Of a DNA stretch of 36,393 nt, positions 16,466-24,290 are shown piece by piece. Numbering within the stretch: position 1 is the first letter of the stretch; every line of letters begins with the position of its first letter. Both the position numbers and the translations under genes were made by a program. Under the pieces are notes generated by a model that had not been told where the DNA came from, made no database searches, and saw only the letters and a list, made by a program, of their open reading frames with translations. This stretch comes from Desulfocapsaceae bacterium. GTDB lineage: Bacteria; Desulfobacterota; Desulfobulbia; Desulfobulbales; Desulfocapsaceae. The stretch is from assembly GCA_028697885.1 (NCBI GenBank), contig JAQVER010000001.1:83970-120362 (forward strand), given 5' to 3'.

Positions 16466-17839
16466 TTAACCTTCAGCTATGATGTACAGGCTTTTAAGCT
16501 TTTTATGGAGATGGCTCCGTTCCAAGCCGATTTGTTCAGCCGTCTGGGAAATATTTCCTTCATTCTCATTGAGCTTTAACTGGAGATAGTGTCGTTCAAA
16601 ACTCTTTTTTGCCTCTCTGAAATCAGCAGCCAGATAGGGAAGCAGGCCTGCTTGGTCATTCGACGTCTCACCAGTGGTACCGGGAGTCAGAAAAAGATGA
16701 ACTTCCTTTTCACTGATAACGGGATCTGGGCACATGATGATTAATCGTTCGACAAAATTTCGTAGCTCCCTGACGTTTCCCGGCCAGGAGTGGGTCATCA
16801 AGGTTTGGTAGGCGCCATCTGAAAACTCTTTCTGCCCCATACCTTTGGCAGCCAATCCTTGAGCCAGTTCTTGTACCAGCAGAGGAATGTCCTCCAATCG
16901 TTCGCGGAGGAGAGGGACCTGGATGGGCACAACGTTGAGACGCCAGAACAGGTCGGCACGGAAGTTTCCCTTCTCTATCTCTTCTTCCAGGTTTTTATTG
17001 GTTGCGGCCAGCACCCGCACATTGACGCTGATGGTCTTGTGACCGCCAACCCGCTCAAAATTCTGCTCCTGTAAAATGCGCAGGATCTTAGCTTGGGTCT
17101 TGAGGCTCATGTCGCCTATTTCATCCAGGAAAAGGATGCCGCCATCGGCTTGGTCAAATTTCCCCCGTTTACTGGTATGGGCACCAGTAAAGGAACCTTT
17201 TTCATGGCCAAAGAGCTCGGATTCGATGAGCTCTTCCGGGATTGCCGCACAGTTGACCTCGACCATTGGTTTGTTGTGCGATTGGGACAGTCTGTGGATA
17301 GACTGGGCCACGATCTCTTTGCCCGTGCCATGGGCGCCGCGAATCAGAACCCAGGCATCCGATGGGGCCACCCGTTCGATCTGAGCACGCAGTGCTTTGA
17401 TCACTGCGCTGTTGCCTGTCAGTGTCGTCGGTTTTTTGTTGTTTTCCCTGAGCAGGAGATTCTCCTGTTCAAGTTGGGCAAAGCGCAGACCATTGTTAAT
17501 GGCGAGAATGATCTTGTCGTACGAGAGTGGTTTCTCGATGAAATCGAAGGCTCCTTTACGGGTTGCCTGGACTGCTGTCTCAATGGTGCCGTGTCCGGAA
17601 ATCATGATCACCGGTAGAGGGAAACGTTCCTTGATTTTTTCCAGGGCGGTCATGCCATCCATATTTTTCCCCATCCAGATGTCAAGGAGGACAAGATCAA
17701 CCTGTTCCTCCTCAAGCAGCTCTATTCCTTCCTCGGCCGAAGAGGCGCAGAGAGGGGTGAAGCCTTCATCCTGAAGGATACCGGCAAGAGATTCCTGGAT
17801 ACTGACTTCATCGTCTATGATCAGAATTCGTTTTGACAT
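16466..17839 (-). CDS. ntrX: NtrX-like sigma-54-dependent response regulator
   Basis: A 457-residue NtrC-family regulator. The receiver (1-120) has the acid pair DDE and the acceptor Asp at 53. The AAA+ domain has a Walker A variant GAHGTGKE near 168, the sigma-54 contact loop GSFTGA (Ser in place of the usual first Ala, a common variant), Walker [11 protein letters not shown], and [11 protein letters not shown]. The C-terminus is a Fis-type helix-turn-helix ([23 protein letters not shown]) typical of NtrX. It would activate RpoN promoters after phosphorylation by the neighbouring NtrY. It lies 95 bases after ntrY and 87 before hemB. A sigma-54-like promoter in this window (near 2609) is one possible type of target, not a demonstrated one. 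Confidence 0.93.
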   Translation of the reverse strand: MSKRILIIDDEVSIQESLAGILQDEGFTPLCASSAEEGIELLEEEQVDLVLLDIWMGKNMDGMTALEKIKERFPLPVIMISGHGTIETAVQATRKGAFDFIEKPLSYDKIILAINNGLRFAQLEQENLLLRENNKKPTTLTGNSAVIKALRAQIERVAPSDAWVLIRGAHGTGKEIVAQSIHRLSQSHNKPMVEVNCAAIPEELIESELFGHEKGSFTGAHTSKRGKFDQADGGILFLDEIGDMSLKTQAKILRILQEQNFERVGGHKTISVNVRVLAATNKNLEEEIEKGNFRADLFWRLNVVPIQVPLLRERLEDIPLLVQELAQGLAAKGMGQKEFSDGAYQTLMTHSWPGNVRELRNFVERLIIMCPDPVISEKEVHLFLTPGTTGETSNDQAGLLPYLAADFREAKKSFERHYLQLKLNENEGNISQTAEQIGLERSHLHKKLKSLYIIAEG

Positions 17840-17934
17840 CTCTTCCTGTTTCCGTTTCCTGGTAACAATAAATAATCTGTTGCTTAAGGGCCGTTACGGT
17901 ACTGCACTGTTACCGTGGATTTTTGAAAATGGGC

Positions 17935-20220
17935 TTAGCTGCTTTCTTTCTGAAAGAGGGGCAGTTCAATAATAAAGATTGAGCCATGAGGGATGTTGTT
18001 TTGTACCCGGATGTAGCCATTATGGTCAGCGACAATGGTGGAGACGATGGCCAATCCCAGTCCTGTCCCTGTTTTTTTGGTGGAGAAGTAAGGCTCAAAA
18101 AGTTTTGGTTTATCTTCTTCGGGAATGCCAGGGCCACTGTCGGATATCTTTATAAAGACGCTTTCCTTTTCATCGTTTAAGGAAAGTGTAATGTCTATTG
18201 TACCGCCATCAGATAAAACTGCAACAGCATTGTCCAAAAGGTTGATCAGGCAGCGTTTGATCTGCTCAGCGTCGAAGCTGAAGATGGGGATGGGTTCTGT
18301 CTCACTGCAGGTGAAGACGATCTCTTTATGGGCCTCCTGATAGAGGAAAAGGGTCTCTTTGGTAACTTTGCAGAGGTTGGCTGCTGCCTGCTGGATCTTG
18401 GGCATCCTGGCAAATTGGGAGAATTCACTGACCAGCCGTTTCAGCTCATCCACCTGATTGATAATGGTGTTAGTGCATTGATCAAAGATACCGTCTTCTT
18501 CTTTCAGGATGTCAGGGTAACGTCTTCGCAACCGTTGGGCCGAGAGCTGAATGGGAGTGAGCGGATTTTTTATTTCGTGGGCGATGCGCCTGGCAACCTC
18601 GCGCCATGCCGCCATGCGTTGCATTTTCTCCAGCTTGGTCAGATTGTCAAAGACCAGCACAAAGCCCAGTGAGTTGCCCTCATCATCTTCCAGTCGGGTA
18701 AAATTGACCAGCAATGAAAACTTTTCTTTGAGAATGCTGAGTTTCAGATGTTTCTCAATGGACGTCTTGCCGGTGATGGTCAATTCCTTGATAAAACCGC
18801 TGATGATCTCCGCATGTCCCTTGAGCAGGGCCTCTTGATAGGGGCGATTCAGAAAGATCGCCTTGTTGATGTGCAGAAGCTTTTCGGCGAAACGATTAAT
18901 GGTAGTGATCCGTCCGGAGTTATCCAGTGACACGACACCGGCTGCGACATTTTGAAGGATGATTTCAGTATAACGCCGACGCTGCTCTGACTCTTGAGAA
19001 CTTTTTCGAAGGGCGGTATGTACTTCTTCCAGCTTGCTATTGCTGAAATTGAGGTTGGTGGTCATGGTGTTGAATGAATCCACCAGGAGCCCCATTTCGT
19101 CATCGGCTTTTTTTTCCAGAACAAAACCCAGATCTCCCCCGGCAACTCTTCTTGTGGCGGCAGCCAGCTTATCAATGGGTCCGGTAATCCCTTTGGCAAT
19201 ATAGAAACCAAACCAGATAGCAGCAAAAACGATGAGCAGGGTAACGATGAGCAGGAGCGCAAGGAGCCAGAATTTGAAGGGTTTCTTCATGTATTTGAGC
19301 TGACGGTAGTCCTCTATGCCCTTAGTGATAATGGTCATTCGCTCTTTTTGTTCGCTCTTGATCAAGCGCGTGGTGACCAGAATTGATTTTTGGGATGGGA
19401 AATGAAGCATAGGGATCTCGGCAACGCAACGTATCAGATCGCCTTGTGCGAAATCCTGTACGAGGACAATCTTCTCTTTTTTACTTCGTGCTTCGTGCAG
19501 AGTGTTGAGTGGGATTGTCGGCAGTGTCTGTCCTGTCAGCACCGGCATGGAGGCAGTGATCTCCAGATGCAGATCATCAGTGATCAAGGTAAGGCTGTCC
19601 GGGCCATCAGCGAGATGAGAAGTGATAATGTTTTCCAGAGATCTCTGGAGGGACTCCGCGTTGTCAAGGGTTGTTTCCTCTTTGGAAAGAAGTTGTGCAA
19701 TGACGTCGTTTTCTGTTTTTACTTGTTCTTTCCGCTCCTGAAGCACTGATTTCGCAAGCTCGAGTGATTCTTGCAATGATTGTTCAATATTGGTGTTAAA
19801 CCAGTAGTCCATGCTGGTGGAGATAAATTGCAGGGCCACGAAAAAAAGCAAGGCGGAGGGGACCAGCGAGAGACAGATGAACGATGTTACCAGCTTTGTT
19901 TTAAGCTTGAATCCGAGAAATTTCTGACGGCTTTCAAAGAGGAGTTCTGCCAGATTACGCAAAACCAGAAAAAACATGAGCAGGGCCAGCAGCACATTGA
20001 GATTGATGATGCCAAAGAGCAGAATGTTGCTGTTGATGGGGAGTGTAATGTCATTGGTGAAAAGACTTTTTTCCAGCCAGGTCAAGAGGGGAATAAGGCA
20101 GAGGCAGGACAGGATGACCAGACGGATAAGTCTTCTTTTCTGCAGACGCTGGGCCGGGTTCAGGACGGGTCTGTCAGAAGTCGGAGCAGGTTGCGGGCTG
20201 TTTTGTGCTAATTTGTCCAT
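17935..20220 (-). CDS. ntrY: NtrY-like membrane sensor histidine kinase
   Basis: A 761-residue kinase. Three N-terminal membrane helices (about 33-52, 65-88, 110-133) are followed by a periplasmic region of about 180 residues and a fourth helix near 320-345. Then come a HAMP linker, a PAS domain (VSLDNSGRITTINRFAEKLL), the HisKA box RRIAHEIKNPLTPIQLSAQR with His near 548, and HATPase_c (LINLLDNAVAVL, DSGPGIPEEDKPKLFEPYF, GTGLGLAIV). This is the NtrY architecture; NtrYX systems elsewhere respond to nitrogen or redox state. ATG at 20220 is chosen; a GTG lies two codons upstream, and neither has a good ribosome site. The DUF4390 gene ends 21 bases upstream. Confidence 0.93.
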   Translation of the reverse strand: MDKLAQNSPQPAPTSDRPVLNPAQRLQKRRLIRLVILSCLCLIPLLTWLEKSLFTNDITLPINSNILLFGIINLNVLLALLMFFLVLRNLAELLFESRQKFLGFKLKTKLVTSFICLSLVPSALLFFVALQFISTSMDYWFNTNIEQSLQESLELAKSVLQERKEQVKTENDVIAQLLSKEETTLDNAESLQRSLENIITSHLADGPDSLTLITDDLHLEITASMPVLTGQTLPTIPLNTLHEARSKKEKIVLVQDFAQGDLIRCVAEIPMLHFPSQKSILVTTRLIKSEQKERMTIITKGIEDYRQLKYMKKPFKFWLLALLLIVTLLIVFAAIWFGFYIAKGITGPIDKLAAATRRVAGGDLGFVLEKKADDEMGLLVDSFNTMTTNLNFSNSKLEEVHTALRKSSQESEQRRRYTEIILQNVAAGVVSLDNSGRITTINRFAEKLLHINKAIFLNRPYQEALLKGHAEIISGFIKELTITGKTSIEKHLKLSILKEKFSLLVNFTRLEDDEGNSLGFVLVFDNLTKLEKMQRMAAWREVARRIAHEIKNPLTPIQLSAQRLRRRYPDILKEEDGIFDQCTNTIINQVDELKRLVSEFSQFARMPKIQQAAANLCKVTKETLFLYQEAHKEIVFTCSETEPIPIFSFDAEQIKRCLINLLDNAVAVLSDGGTIDITLSLNDEKESVFIKISDSGPGIPEEDKPKLFEPYFSTKKTGTGLGLAIVSTIVADHNGYIRVQNNIPHGSIFIIELPLFQKESS

Positions 20221-20241
20221 GCGCACAAGGAGTTTGCGTTT

Positions 20242-20817
20242 TTAATAGGTGAATTCAATGGTGTGCCAGTCAGTTTCCACATTCCACCAGGAGACAAAGG
20301 GGACAATGTAATGAAGTTTCATGGGGAGAGTCTTTTCGTAAAGTGTGGCCTTGAGTCGTAGTTGGTAGGAGCTGTCTGGTATGAGCTGGGACAGTTCGAT
20401 AACTAATAATCCGTTGATCTCATTCATGGCCTTCAAAGCGTCGCTCAGCTTTGAGAAGGATTCCGTTTTTTTATTTTTTTCAGTTAGTTCAACCCTGTAA
20501 TTTTCCTGCAGGGTGTCATAGGTGAGGATATGTTGAAATTGCATGGAGACAAGTTGCAGGTCAGGCCAGTTTTTTTCTGTCTTGTTAAGCTCGACTTGAA
20601 AGGTGAACTGGATGGGAATACCATTTTGTAATCCTTGCAGCATCTCATCGGTAACGCCATTGTTGATGATGCCAAAAAGAAGAAGATGGGTCTTTGAGGT
20701 GGTAATTATCAGGTCAGAAAAATGGACATCTCCGTCTTCGCTGGCTTGAGCATGAGTGGTCTGCAGTAAAAATAACAGAGCCAGGGGGAGAAAAAAGAAA
20801 AATAGTTTACGGTGCAT
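20242..20817 (-). CDS. DUF4390 exported protein
   Basis: A 191-residue protein from ATG 20817 with a clear signal peptide (MHRKLFFFFLPLALLFLLQ, cleavage expected after HAQA). The mature part is beta-rich, with FQVEL, HILTYDTLQENYRVEL, SYQLRLKATLYEK and a conserved aromatic end (VPFVSWWNVETDWHTIEF). This is the DUF4390 pattern, a family that regularly sits directly before NtrY-type kinases in Desulfobacterota (recalled knowledge). It could modulate the large periplasmic domain of NtrY, but no biochemical role is established. An earlier ATG at 20856 would add 13 residues and spoil the signal peptide. Confidence 0.87.
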   Translation of the reverse strand: MHRKLFFFFLPLALLFLLQTTHAQASEDGDVHFSDLIITTSKTHLLLFGIINNGVTDEMLQGLQNGIPIQFTFQVELNKTEKNWPDLQLVSMQFQHILTYDTLQENYRVELTEKNKKTESFSKLSDALKAMNEINGLLVIELSQLIPDSSYQLRLKATLYEKTLPMKLHYIVPFVSWWNVETDWHTIEFTY

Positions 20818-21171
20818 AGGGGTGAGTGAAAATGATAAGGTGGATTGACAAAACATTGCAAGATTGAATATTTTCTGAAAATTATATGGATGATACGTAA
20901 TTTTTTTTAAATAAAAAACTTACTTGATATTGATGTATCTGTCACTGTTTGTTCTCTCAATCTCTTTTAGAGATTGACAATTTTCTTTATGCCGGAGTGA
21001 GGCAATTCCTTGCTCCGGCAGGTCAAGGGGCACGGATTTACTTGACAAGAAGTCATAGTGTTATTACTTTGTGCATATGTTCATTAGCGTATTGTGCTGC
21101 AAGAAGCTGGCAGAAGGGTGTTCCTTGTGCTGGAAAAGAATATAGGACGTTAAATTTAAAGAGGGACAATT
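20818..21171. other. Divergent intergenic region with two hairpins
   Basis: About 350 bases, very AT-rich near 20880-20940, which likely holds promoters for both sides. Two hairpins stand in a row: CAATCTCT/AGAGATTG at 20958-20976, and TGCCGGAG.../...CTCCGGCA at 20990-21020 with a 13-base stem holding two mismatches. Neither is followed by a T run. They would lie in the leader of the DUF302 gene. An open frame at 20949-21212 crosses this region but overlaps the next start and is not believed. Confidence 0.6.
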
Positions 21172-21588
21172 ATGAACAGGAAGGAAAATTTGTATCAGGC
21201 GGAGACCACTAAGAGTGCTGCTCAATTTGCCAGTGATTTTGAGGCAGTGTGCGGGAAGTACGCCTTTGTGGTGAATAACAGCGACAGCATGGATATGAAA
21301 AAAACTTTCAGCGCCCATGGTGGAGTCGTTCCTGATGATTTTGACTTGCATATGATGCAGGTCTGCAAGCCAACAAAAGCGGATAAAAGCCTTACCGCCA
21401 ATCCTGAACGCGCAATCTTGATGCCCAAATTTGTTATGGTCTTTACCAAAGAAGGAAAAACGCAGATTCGCTATATGAGCTACAGCGCAGCCGATATTGC
21501 GGAGATGGTCCCGGATGATCCCAAATTTCCAGAATCCCTTGCCGAGACCTTTGCCAAAATCAGATCAATGATTGATGAGGCAAAATGA
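21172..21588 (+). CDS. DUF302 domain protein
   Basis: A 138-residue soluble protein. The middle shows DUF302 features: a helix, then KYAFVVNNS.DM, an MMQVCKP strand, a LTANPERAILMPKFVMVFTKEG core, and a final helix. DUF302 proteins are small alpha/beta dimers often found near heavy-metal, sulfur or redox genes, with no settled activity. There is no signal peptide, so a cytoplasmic location is likely. The ATG has AGAGGGA upstream. The permease gene follows 61 bases later on the same strand, suggesting an operon. Confidence 0.8.
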   Translation: MNRKENLYQAETTKSAAQFASDFEAVCGKYAFVVNNSDSMDMKKTFSAHGGVVPDDFDLHMMQVCKPTKADKSLTANPERAILMPKFVMVFTKEGKTQIRYMSYSAADIAEMVPDDPKFPESLAETFAKIRSMIDEAK

Positions 21589-21649
21589 TGGATTGTCTCC
21601 ATGGCTAATGTGTGCGGTTAGCCGTTGAATTCTTGCAAAGAGGGCTTTT

Positions 21650-22636
21650 ATGTGGAAATTTCTTCTCTCGATCAATAAAAAACTTATTTGGGCCATTCCT
21701 GTGATGATGGGTCTGGGGTTCCTGTTTGGCAGGTCTGTTAATCAGGACGTGGTTAAATCACTAAAATCACTGATTATGCCGCTGACTTTTTTAATGGTCT
21801 ATCCGATGATGGTGACCCTGAATATCAAACATCTTAAGGATGGAATTAAAAATGTTAAACTGCAAGTCTTGACCCAGGTGATAAATTTTTGTGTTGTCCC
21901 TTTTCTTGCTTATGGACTTGGGATTTATTTCTTTCCTGAAAATCACTATTTAGCTCTTGGCTTATTGTTAGCCTCGTTACTGCCCACAAGTGGTATGACC
22001 ATCTCCTGGACCGGTTTTGCCAAAGGCAATATGGGTGCGGCCATTAATATGACCGTCATCGGTTTAACTCTGGGCTCCCTGGCAACACCTTTGTATGTCA
22101 AGATGCTCATGGGAACCAAGGTGGACATGAATATGATGTTGGTTGTCAAACAGATTGTCTACATTGTTTTTATCCCCATGGTCCTTGGCTATTTAACCCG
22201 TTCATATTTTCTGAAGAAATATGGACAGCAGGAATTCAAGAAGACCTGGGCTCCACGTTTTCCTTCCCTGTCTACGGTTGGTGTGCTTGGTATCGTCTTT
22301 GTCGCCATTGCCCTGAAGGCCCAACAATTATCCCAAGATCCGGCGATACTCTGGCGGATTCTACAACCCTTGCTGTTGCTGTATGCGGCCAATTTCACTA
22401 TTGGTACCATTGCCGGCAGGCTGCTGTTTTCCCGTGGAGATGCCATCGCACTGGTCTATGGAACGGTGATGCGGAATTTGTCTATTGCCCTTGCCATATC
22501 CATTAATGCCTTTGGAAGCCATGGAGCGGATGCGGCCCTGGTTATTGCTGTTTCCTACATCATTCAGGTGCAGGCAGCAGCATGGTATGTCAAGTTTACC
22601 GATGTTTTTTTCGGCCCGGTGCCTGTTGAACAGTGA
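21650..22636 (+). CDS. BASS/ACR3-type transporter (bile acid:sodium symporter superfamily)
   Basis: A 328-residue membrane protein with about ten helices. The sequence LLPTSGMTISWTGFAKGN and the later YGTVMRNLSIALAISIN match the two broken-helix regions of the bile acid:sodium symporter superfamily, which includes ACR3 arsenite exporters. It differs from classical ACR3 in lacking an obvious cysteine in that position, and no arsR or arsC gene is near, so arsenite export is only one possibility; other anions or organic acids are equally possible. It has a good ribosome site (AGAGGG). It sits between DUF302 and a universal stress protein on the same strand. Confidence 0.85.
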   Translation: MWKFLLSINKKLIWAIPVMMGLGFLFGRSVNQDVVKSLKSLIMPLTFLMVYPMMVTLNIKHLKDGIKNVKLQVLTQVINFCVVPFLAYGLGIYFFPENHYLALGLLLASLLPTSGMTISWTGFAKGNMGAAINMTVIGLTLGSLATPLYVKMLMGTKVDMNMMLVVKQIVYIVFIPMVLGYLTRSYFLKKYGQQEFKKTWAPRFPSLSTVGVLGIVFVAIALKAQQLSQDPAILWRILQPLLLLYAANFTIGTIAGRLLFSRGDAIALVYGTVMRNLSIALAISINAFGSHGADAALVIAVSYIIQVQAAAWYVKFTDVFFGPVPVEQ

Positions 22637-22728
22637 ATGAGAAGTGGTAATGTTTTAGGCAACAATTTCATTTGGCAGATTTTTTATAGAAAGAATAGCG
22701 GTGAGAGGATTCAGCCATTGGAGGCGAT

Positions 22729-23229
22729 ATGAAACAACCTTTGTTTAAAAAGATATTGTATGCAACAGACCTTTCCCAAACTGCTAAACAGGCGGCACGC
22801 TATGCGCTCAGTCTGGCTCATGAGTATGGAGCTGAATTGACTGTTATCAATGTAATTCCGGATTTGGTGGAGGAGATGTCTGCGGGAATGGGGTATGATC
22901 TTGTCAGCCATTTCGGTCCGGAGAAGCTGAGTAGCTTTTATACTGAAGGGCTTGATGAGAGTAGAAAAAATGTGATGGCACGCATTCATTCCGTCTGCGC
23001 AGAAGCAGGGAGTGAACTGGAAAACTGTGTAGTGGAGCCGAAGGTGGTGGTGCAAGTCGGTCATCCGGTTGAACAGATTGTGCGGACGGCAACAGAGGGT
23101 GGTTTCGATCTGGTGGTGCTCGGAACCCATGGGCATAGCATGATCGATGACCTGCTTCTTGGCAGTGTGGCCCGGGGAGTTGTGAAAAAAAGTCCTATGC
23201 CGGTCTTGACAGTCAGGCTGAAGGAATAA
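22729..23229 (+). CDS. Universal stress protein, UspA family
   Basis: A 166-residue protein with the Usp fold: KKILYATDLS at the N-terminus, a central helix pair, and the C-terminal ATP-binding pattern VVLGTHGHSMIDDLLLGSVARGVVKKSPMPVLTV (G-x2-G-x9-G with the following S). This suggests an ATP-binding member. The HGH motif in place of RGR is common. Usp proteins accumulate under stress or growth arrest. The start has GGAGG six bases before the ATG. It lies 92 bases after the permease and about 95 before the NifX-like gene. Confidence 0.95.
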   Translation: MKQPLFKKILYATDLSQTAKQAARYALSLAHEYGAELTVINVIPDLVEEMSAGMGYDLVSHFGPEKLSSFYTEGLDESRKNVMARIHSVCAEAGSELENCVVEPKVVVQVGHPVEQIVRTATEGGFDLVVLGTHGHSMIDDLLLGSVARGVVKKSPMPVLTVRLKE

Positions 23230-23325
23230 AAAATATAGAAAATAAAGCCTTCGCAATGTCTGCGGGGGCGAGTAAGTGAGGATAAACTAGTTATCAATCC
23301 GGGGCTTCCGGTTACATAAGGAGAA

Positions 23326-23721
23326 ATGAAAATGCGTATAGCTATTCCGACAAATAATCCAGGTGGCATGCAGGCCAATCGTTCAGAACATTTTGGCCAT
23401 TGTGATGTCTTTACTGTTGTTGAACTGGATGATGATAAAAATATCAAGACGGTGGAAATGATTCCGACACCTGAGCATGGACCTGGTGGCTGCATGGTCC
23501 CGGTGAATACCCTCAGTACCGCCAATGTCAACGTCATTGTGGTGGGCGGTATGGGTGCGAACCCTTTGCGGGGATTTAACAAGGTGGGTATTGATGTTTA
23601 CTGGGCCGATAAGGGCACTATCCCTGATGCCGCAACAGTTATTGAACATTTTGTGGCGGGTAAATTGCCAATGATGCATGCGGATCAAGTCTGTGGTGGC
23701 GGCAGTAATTGCCATCATTGA
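23326..23721 (+). CDS. NifX/NafY-like iron-molybdenum cluster-binding domain protein
   Basis: A 131-residue protein of the dinitrogenase Fe-Mo cofactor family: MRIAIPTNN, SEHFGHCDVFTVVEL near 20-34, GPGGCMVPV, and VIVVGGMGANPL. A Cys/His-rich tail (MMHADQVCGGGSNCHH) follows the domain. Such small proteins exist widely in sulfate reducers without nitrogenase and are thought to carry or store metal clusters, as in the ORP complex. No nif genes are visible, so a nitrogenase role is not supported. The start has AAGGAG. A terminator-like hairpin follows, then the DUF134 regulator, a pairing common in this family. Confidence 0.9.
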   Translation: MKMRIAIPTNNPGGMQANRSEHFGHCDVFTVVELDDDKNIKTVEMIPTPEHGPGGCMVPVNTLSTANVNVIVVGGMGANPLRGFNKVGIDVYWADKGTIPDAATVIEHFVAGKLPMMHADQVCGGGSNCHH

Positions 23722-23754
23722 TTGAATATTTGATTTTTTGCATTATCTGCAGTA

Positions 23755-23811
23755 TATAATGTAGAAATGTGTAATGGCAGTCTGTGTGTTGAAATGCACG
23801 CAAACTGCCAT
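23755..23811 (+). promoter_or_regulatory. Putative promoter -10 and leader hairpin before the DUF134 gene
   Basis: A consensus TATAAT lies at 23755-23760 with a weak -35-like TTGATT 19 bases upstream. A long hairpin follows at 23774-23811 (ATGGCAGT/ACTGCCAT with an inner TGTGTG/CACGCA-like extension), then an AT-rich stretch containing short T runs. The hairpin may terminate the NifX-like transcript, or form an attenuator in the leader of the DUF134 gene that starts at 23846. Confidence 0.5.
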
Positions 23812-23845
23812 ATTTATTTATTTTAACTGTAAGAAATAAAAAAAT

Positions 23846-24151
23846 ATGTCTCCAAGGCCAAAAAAAATACGACATTGTCAGGGGAATTTCTGTGGCCGGG
23901 CCTTTAAACCAACCGGCACTCCTTTAAGTAAGCTTGATCGGATAGAACTGTATCGTGATGAGCTTGAAGCACTCAGGCTTTGTGATCGTGACGGATTAAC
24001 TCAGGAAGAGGCTGGGCAGTTCATGGGGGTGTCGCGGGGAACTATTCAGCGGATTATCACCACTGCCAGAAAAAAGGTGGCCACGGCTCTCTCCGAAGGA
24101 CAGGCCCTTGTGTTTGTTGATGATGAAGAACAGGAAGAATCGACGACATAA
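23846..24151 (+). CDS. DUF134 family DNA-binding protein
   Basis: A 101-residue protein that begins MSPRPKKIR, followed by the family segment FKPTGTPLSKLDRIELYRDELEALRLCD. A sigma-70 region 4-like helix-turn-helix follows (LTQEEAGQFMGVSRGTIQRIITTARKKVATAL), then an acidic tail. DUF134 members are presumed transcription factors, often next to NifX-like genes and ORP clusters. CRHCQGNFCG-type cysteines near the N-terminus (C12, C17) could bind metal or sense redox. The start lacks a strong ribosome site, so expression is probably low. It most likely regulates the neighbouring gene set; that is inferred from position. Confidence 0.88.
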   Translation: MSPRPKKIRHCQGNFCGRAFKPTGTPLSKLDRIELYRDELEALRLCDRDGLTQEEAGQFMGVSRGTIQRIITTARKKVATALSEGQALVFVDDEEQEESTT

Positions 24152-24168
24152 GGATTCGGAATGCATGG

Positions 24169-24289
24169 GTAGTTGGTCTTGGCAACTACTGACTGTTCTT
24201 AGCGAATAGTCAAAAAGACGCTTATTCGCAAATGGTCTAAGGAGCAGTAAGCAGAGCAGCCGGAACAGCACCGGCAGTTCTGAACTGCT
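24169..24289. repeat. Hairpin-rich intergenic DNA
   Basis: Several short inverted repeats follow one another between the convergent DUF134 and prfC genes: GTAGTTG/CAACTAC (24169-24189), GCGAATA/TATTCGC (24202-24229), GCCGG/CCGGC and GCAGTT/AACTGC. None has a following T run, so only some may act in transcription termination. Confidence 0.5.
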
Positions 24290-24290
24290 T

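Noticed and set aside
21000-21015. GGCA...TTGCT resembling a sigma-54 promoter before the DUF302 gene
   Set aside because: The spacing is one base too short and the bases belong to the hairpin stem.
20949-21212. 87-codon open frame before the DUF302 gene
   Set aside because: No ribosome site, it runs across two hairpins and overlaps the well-supported start at 21172 in another frame.
23326-23721. NifX-like gene as evidence for nitrogen fixation
   Set aside because: No nif structural or assembly genes are present and this domain is common in non-fixing sulfate reducers.
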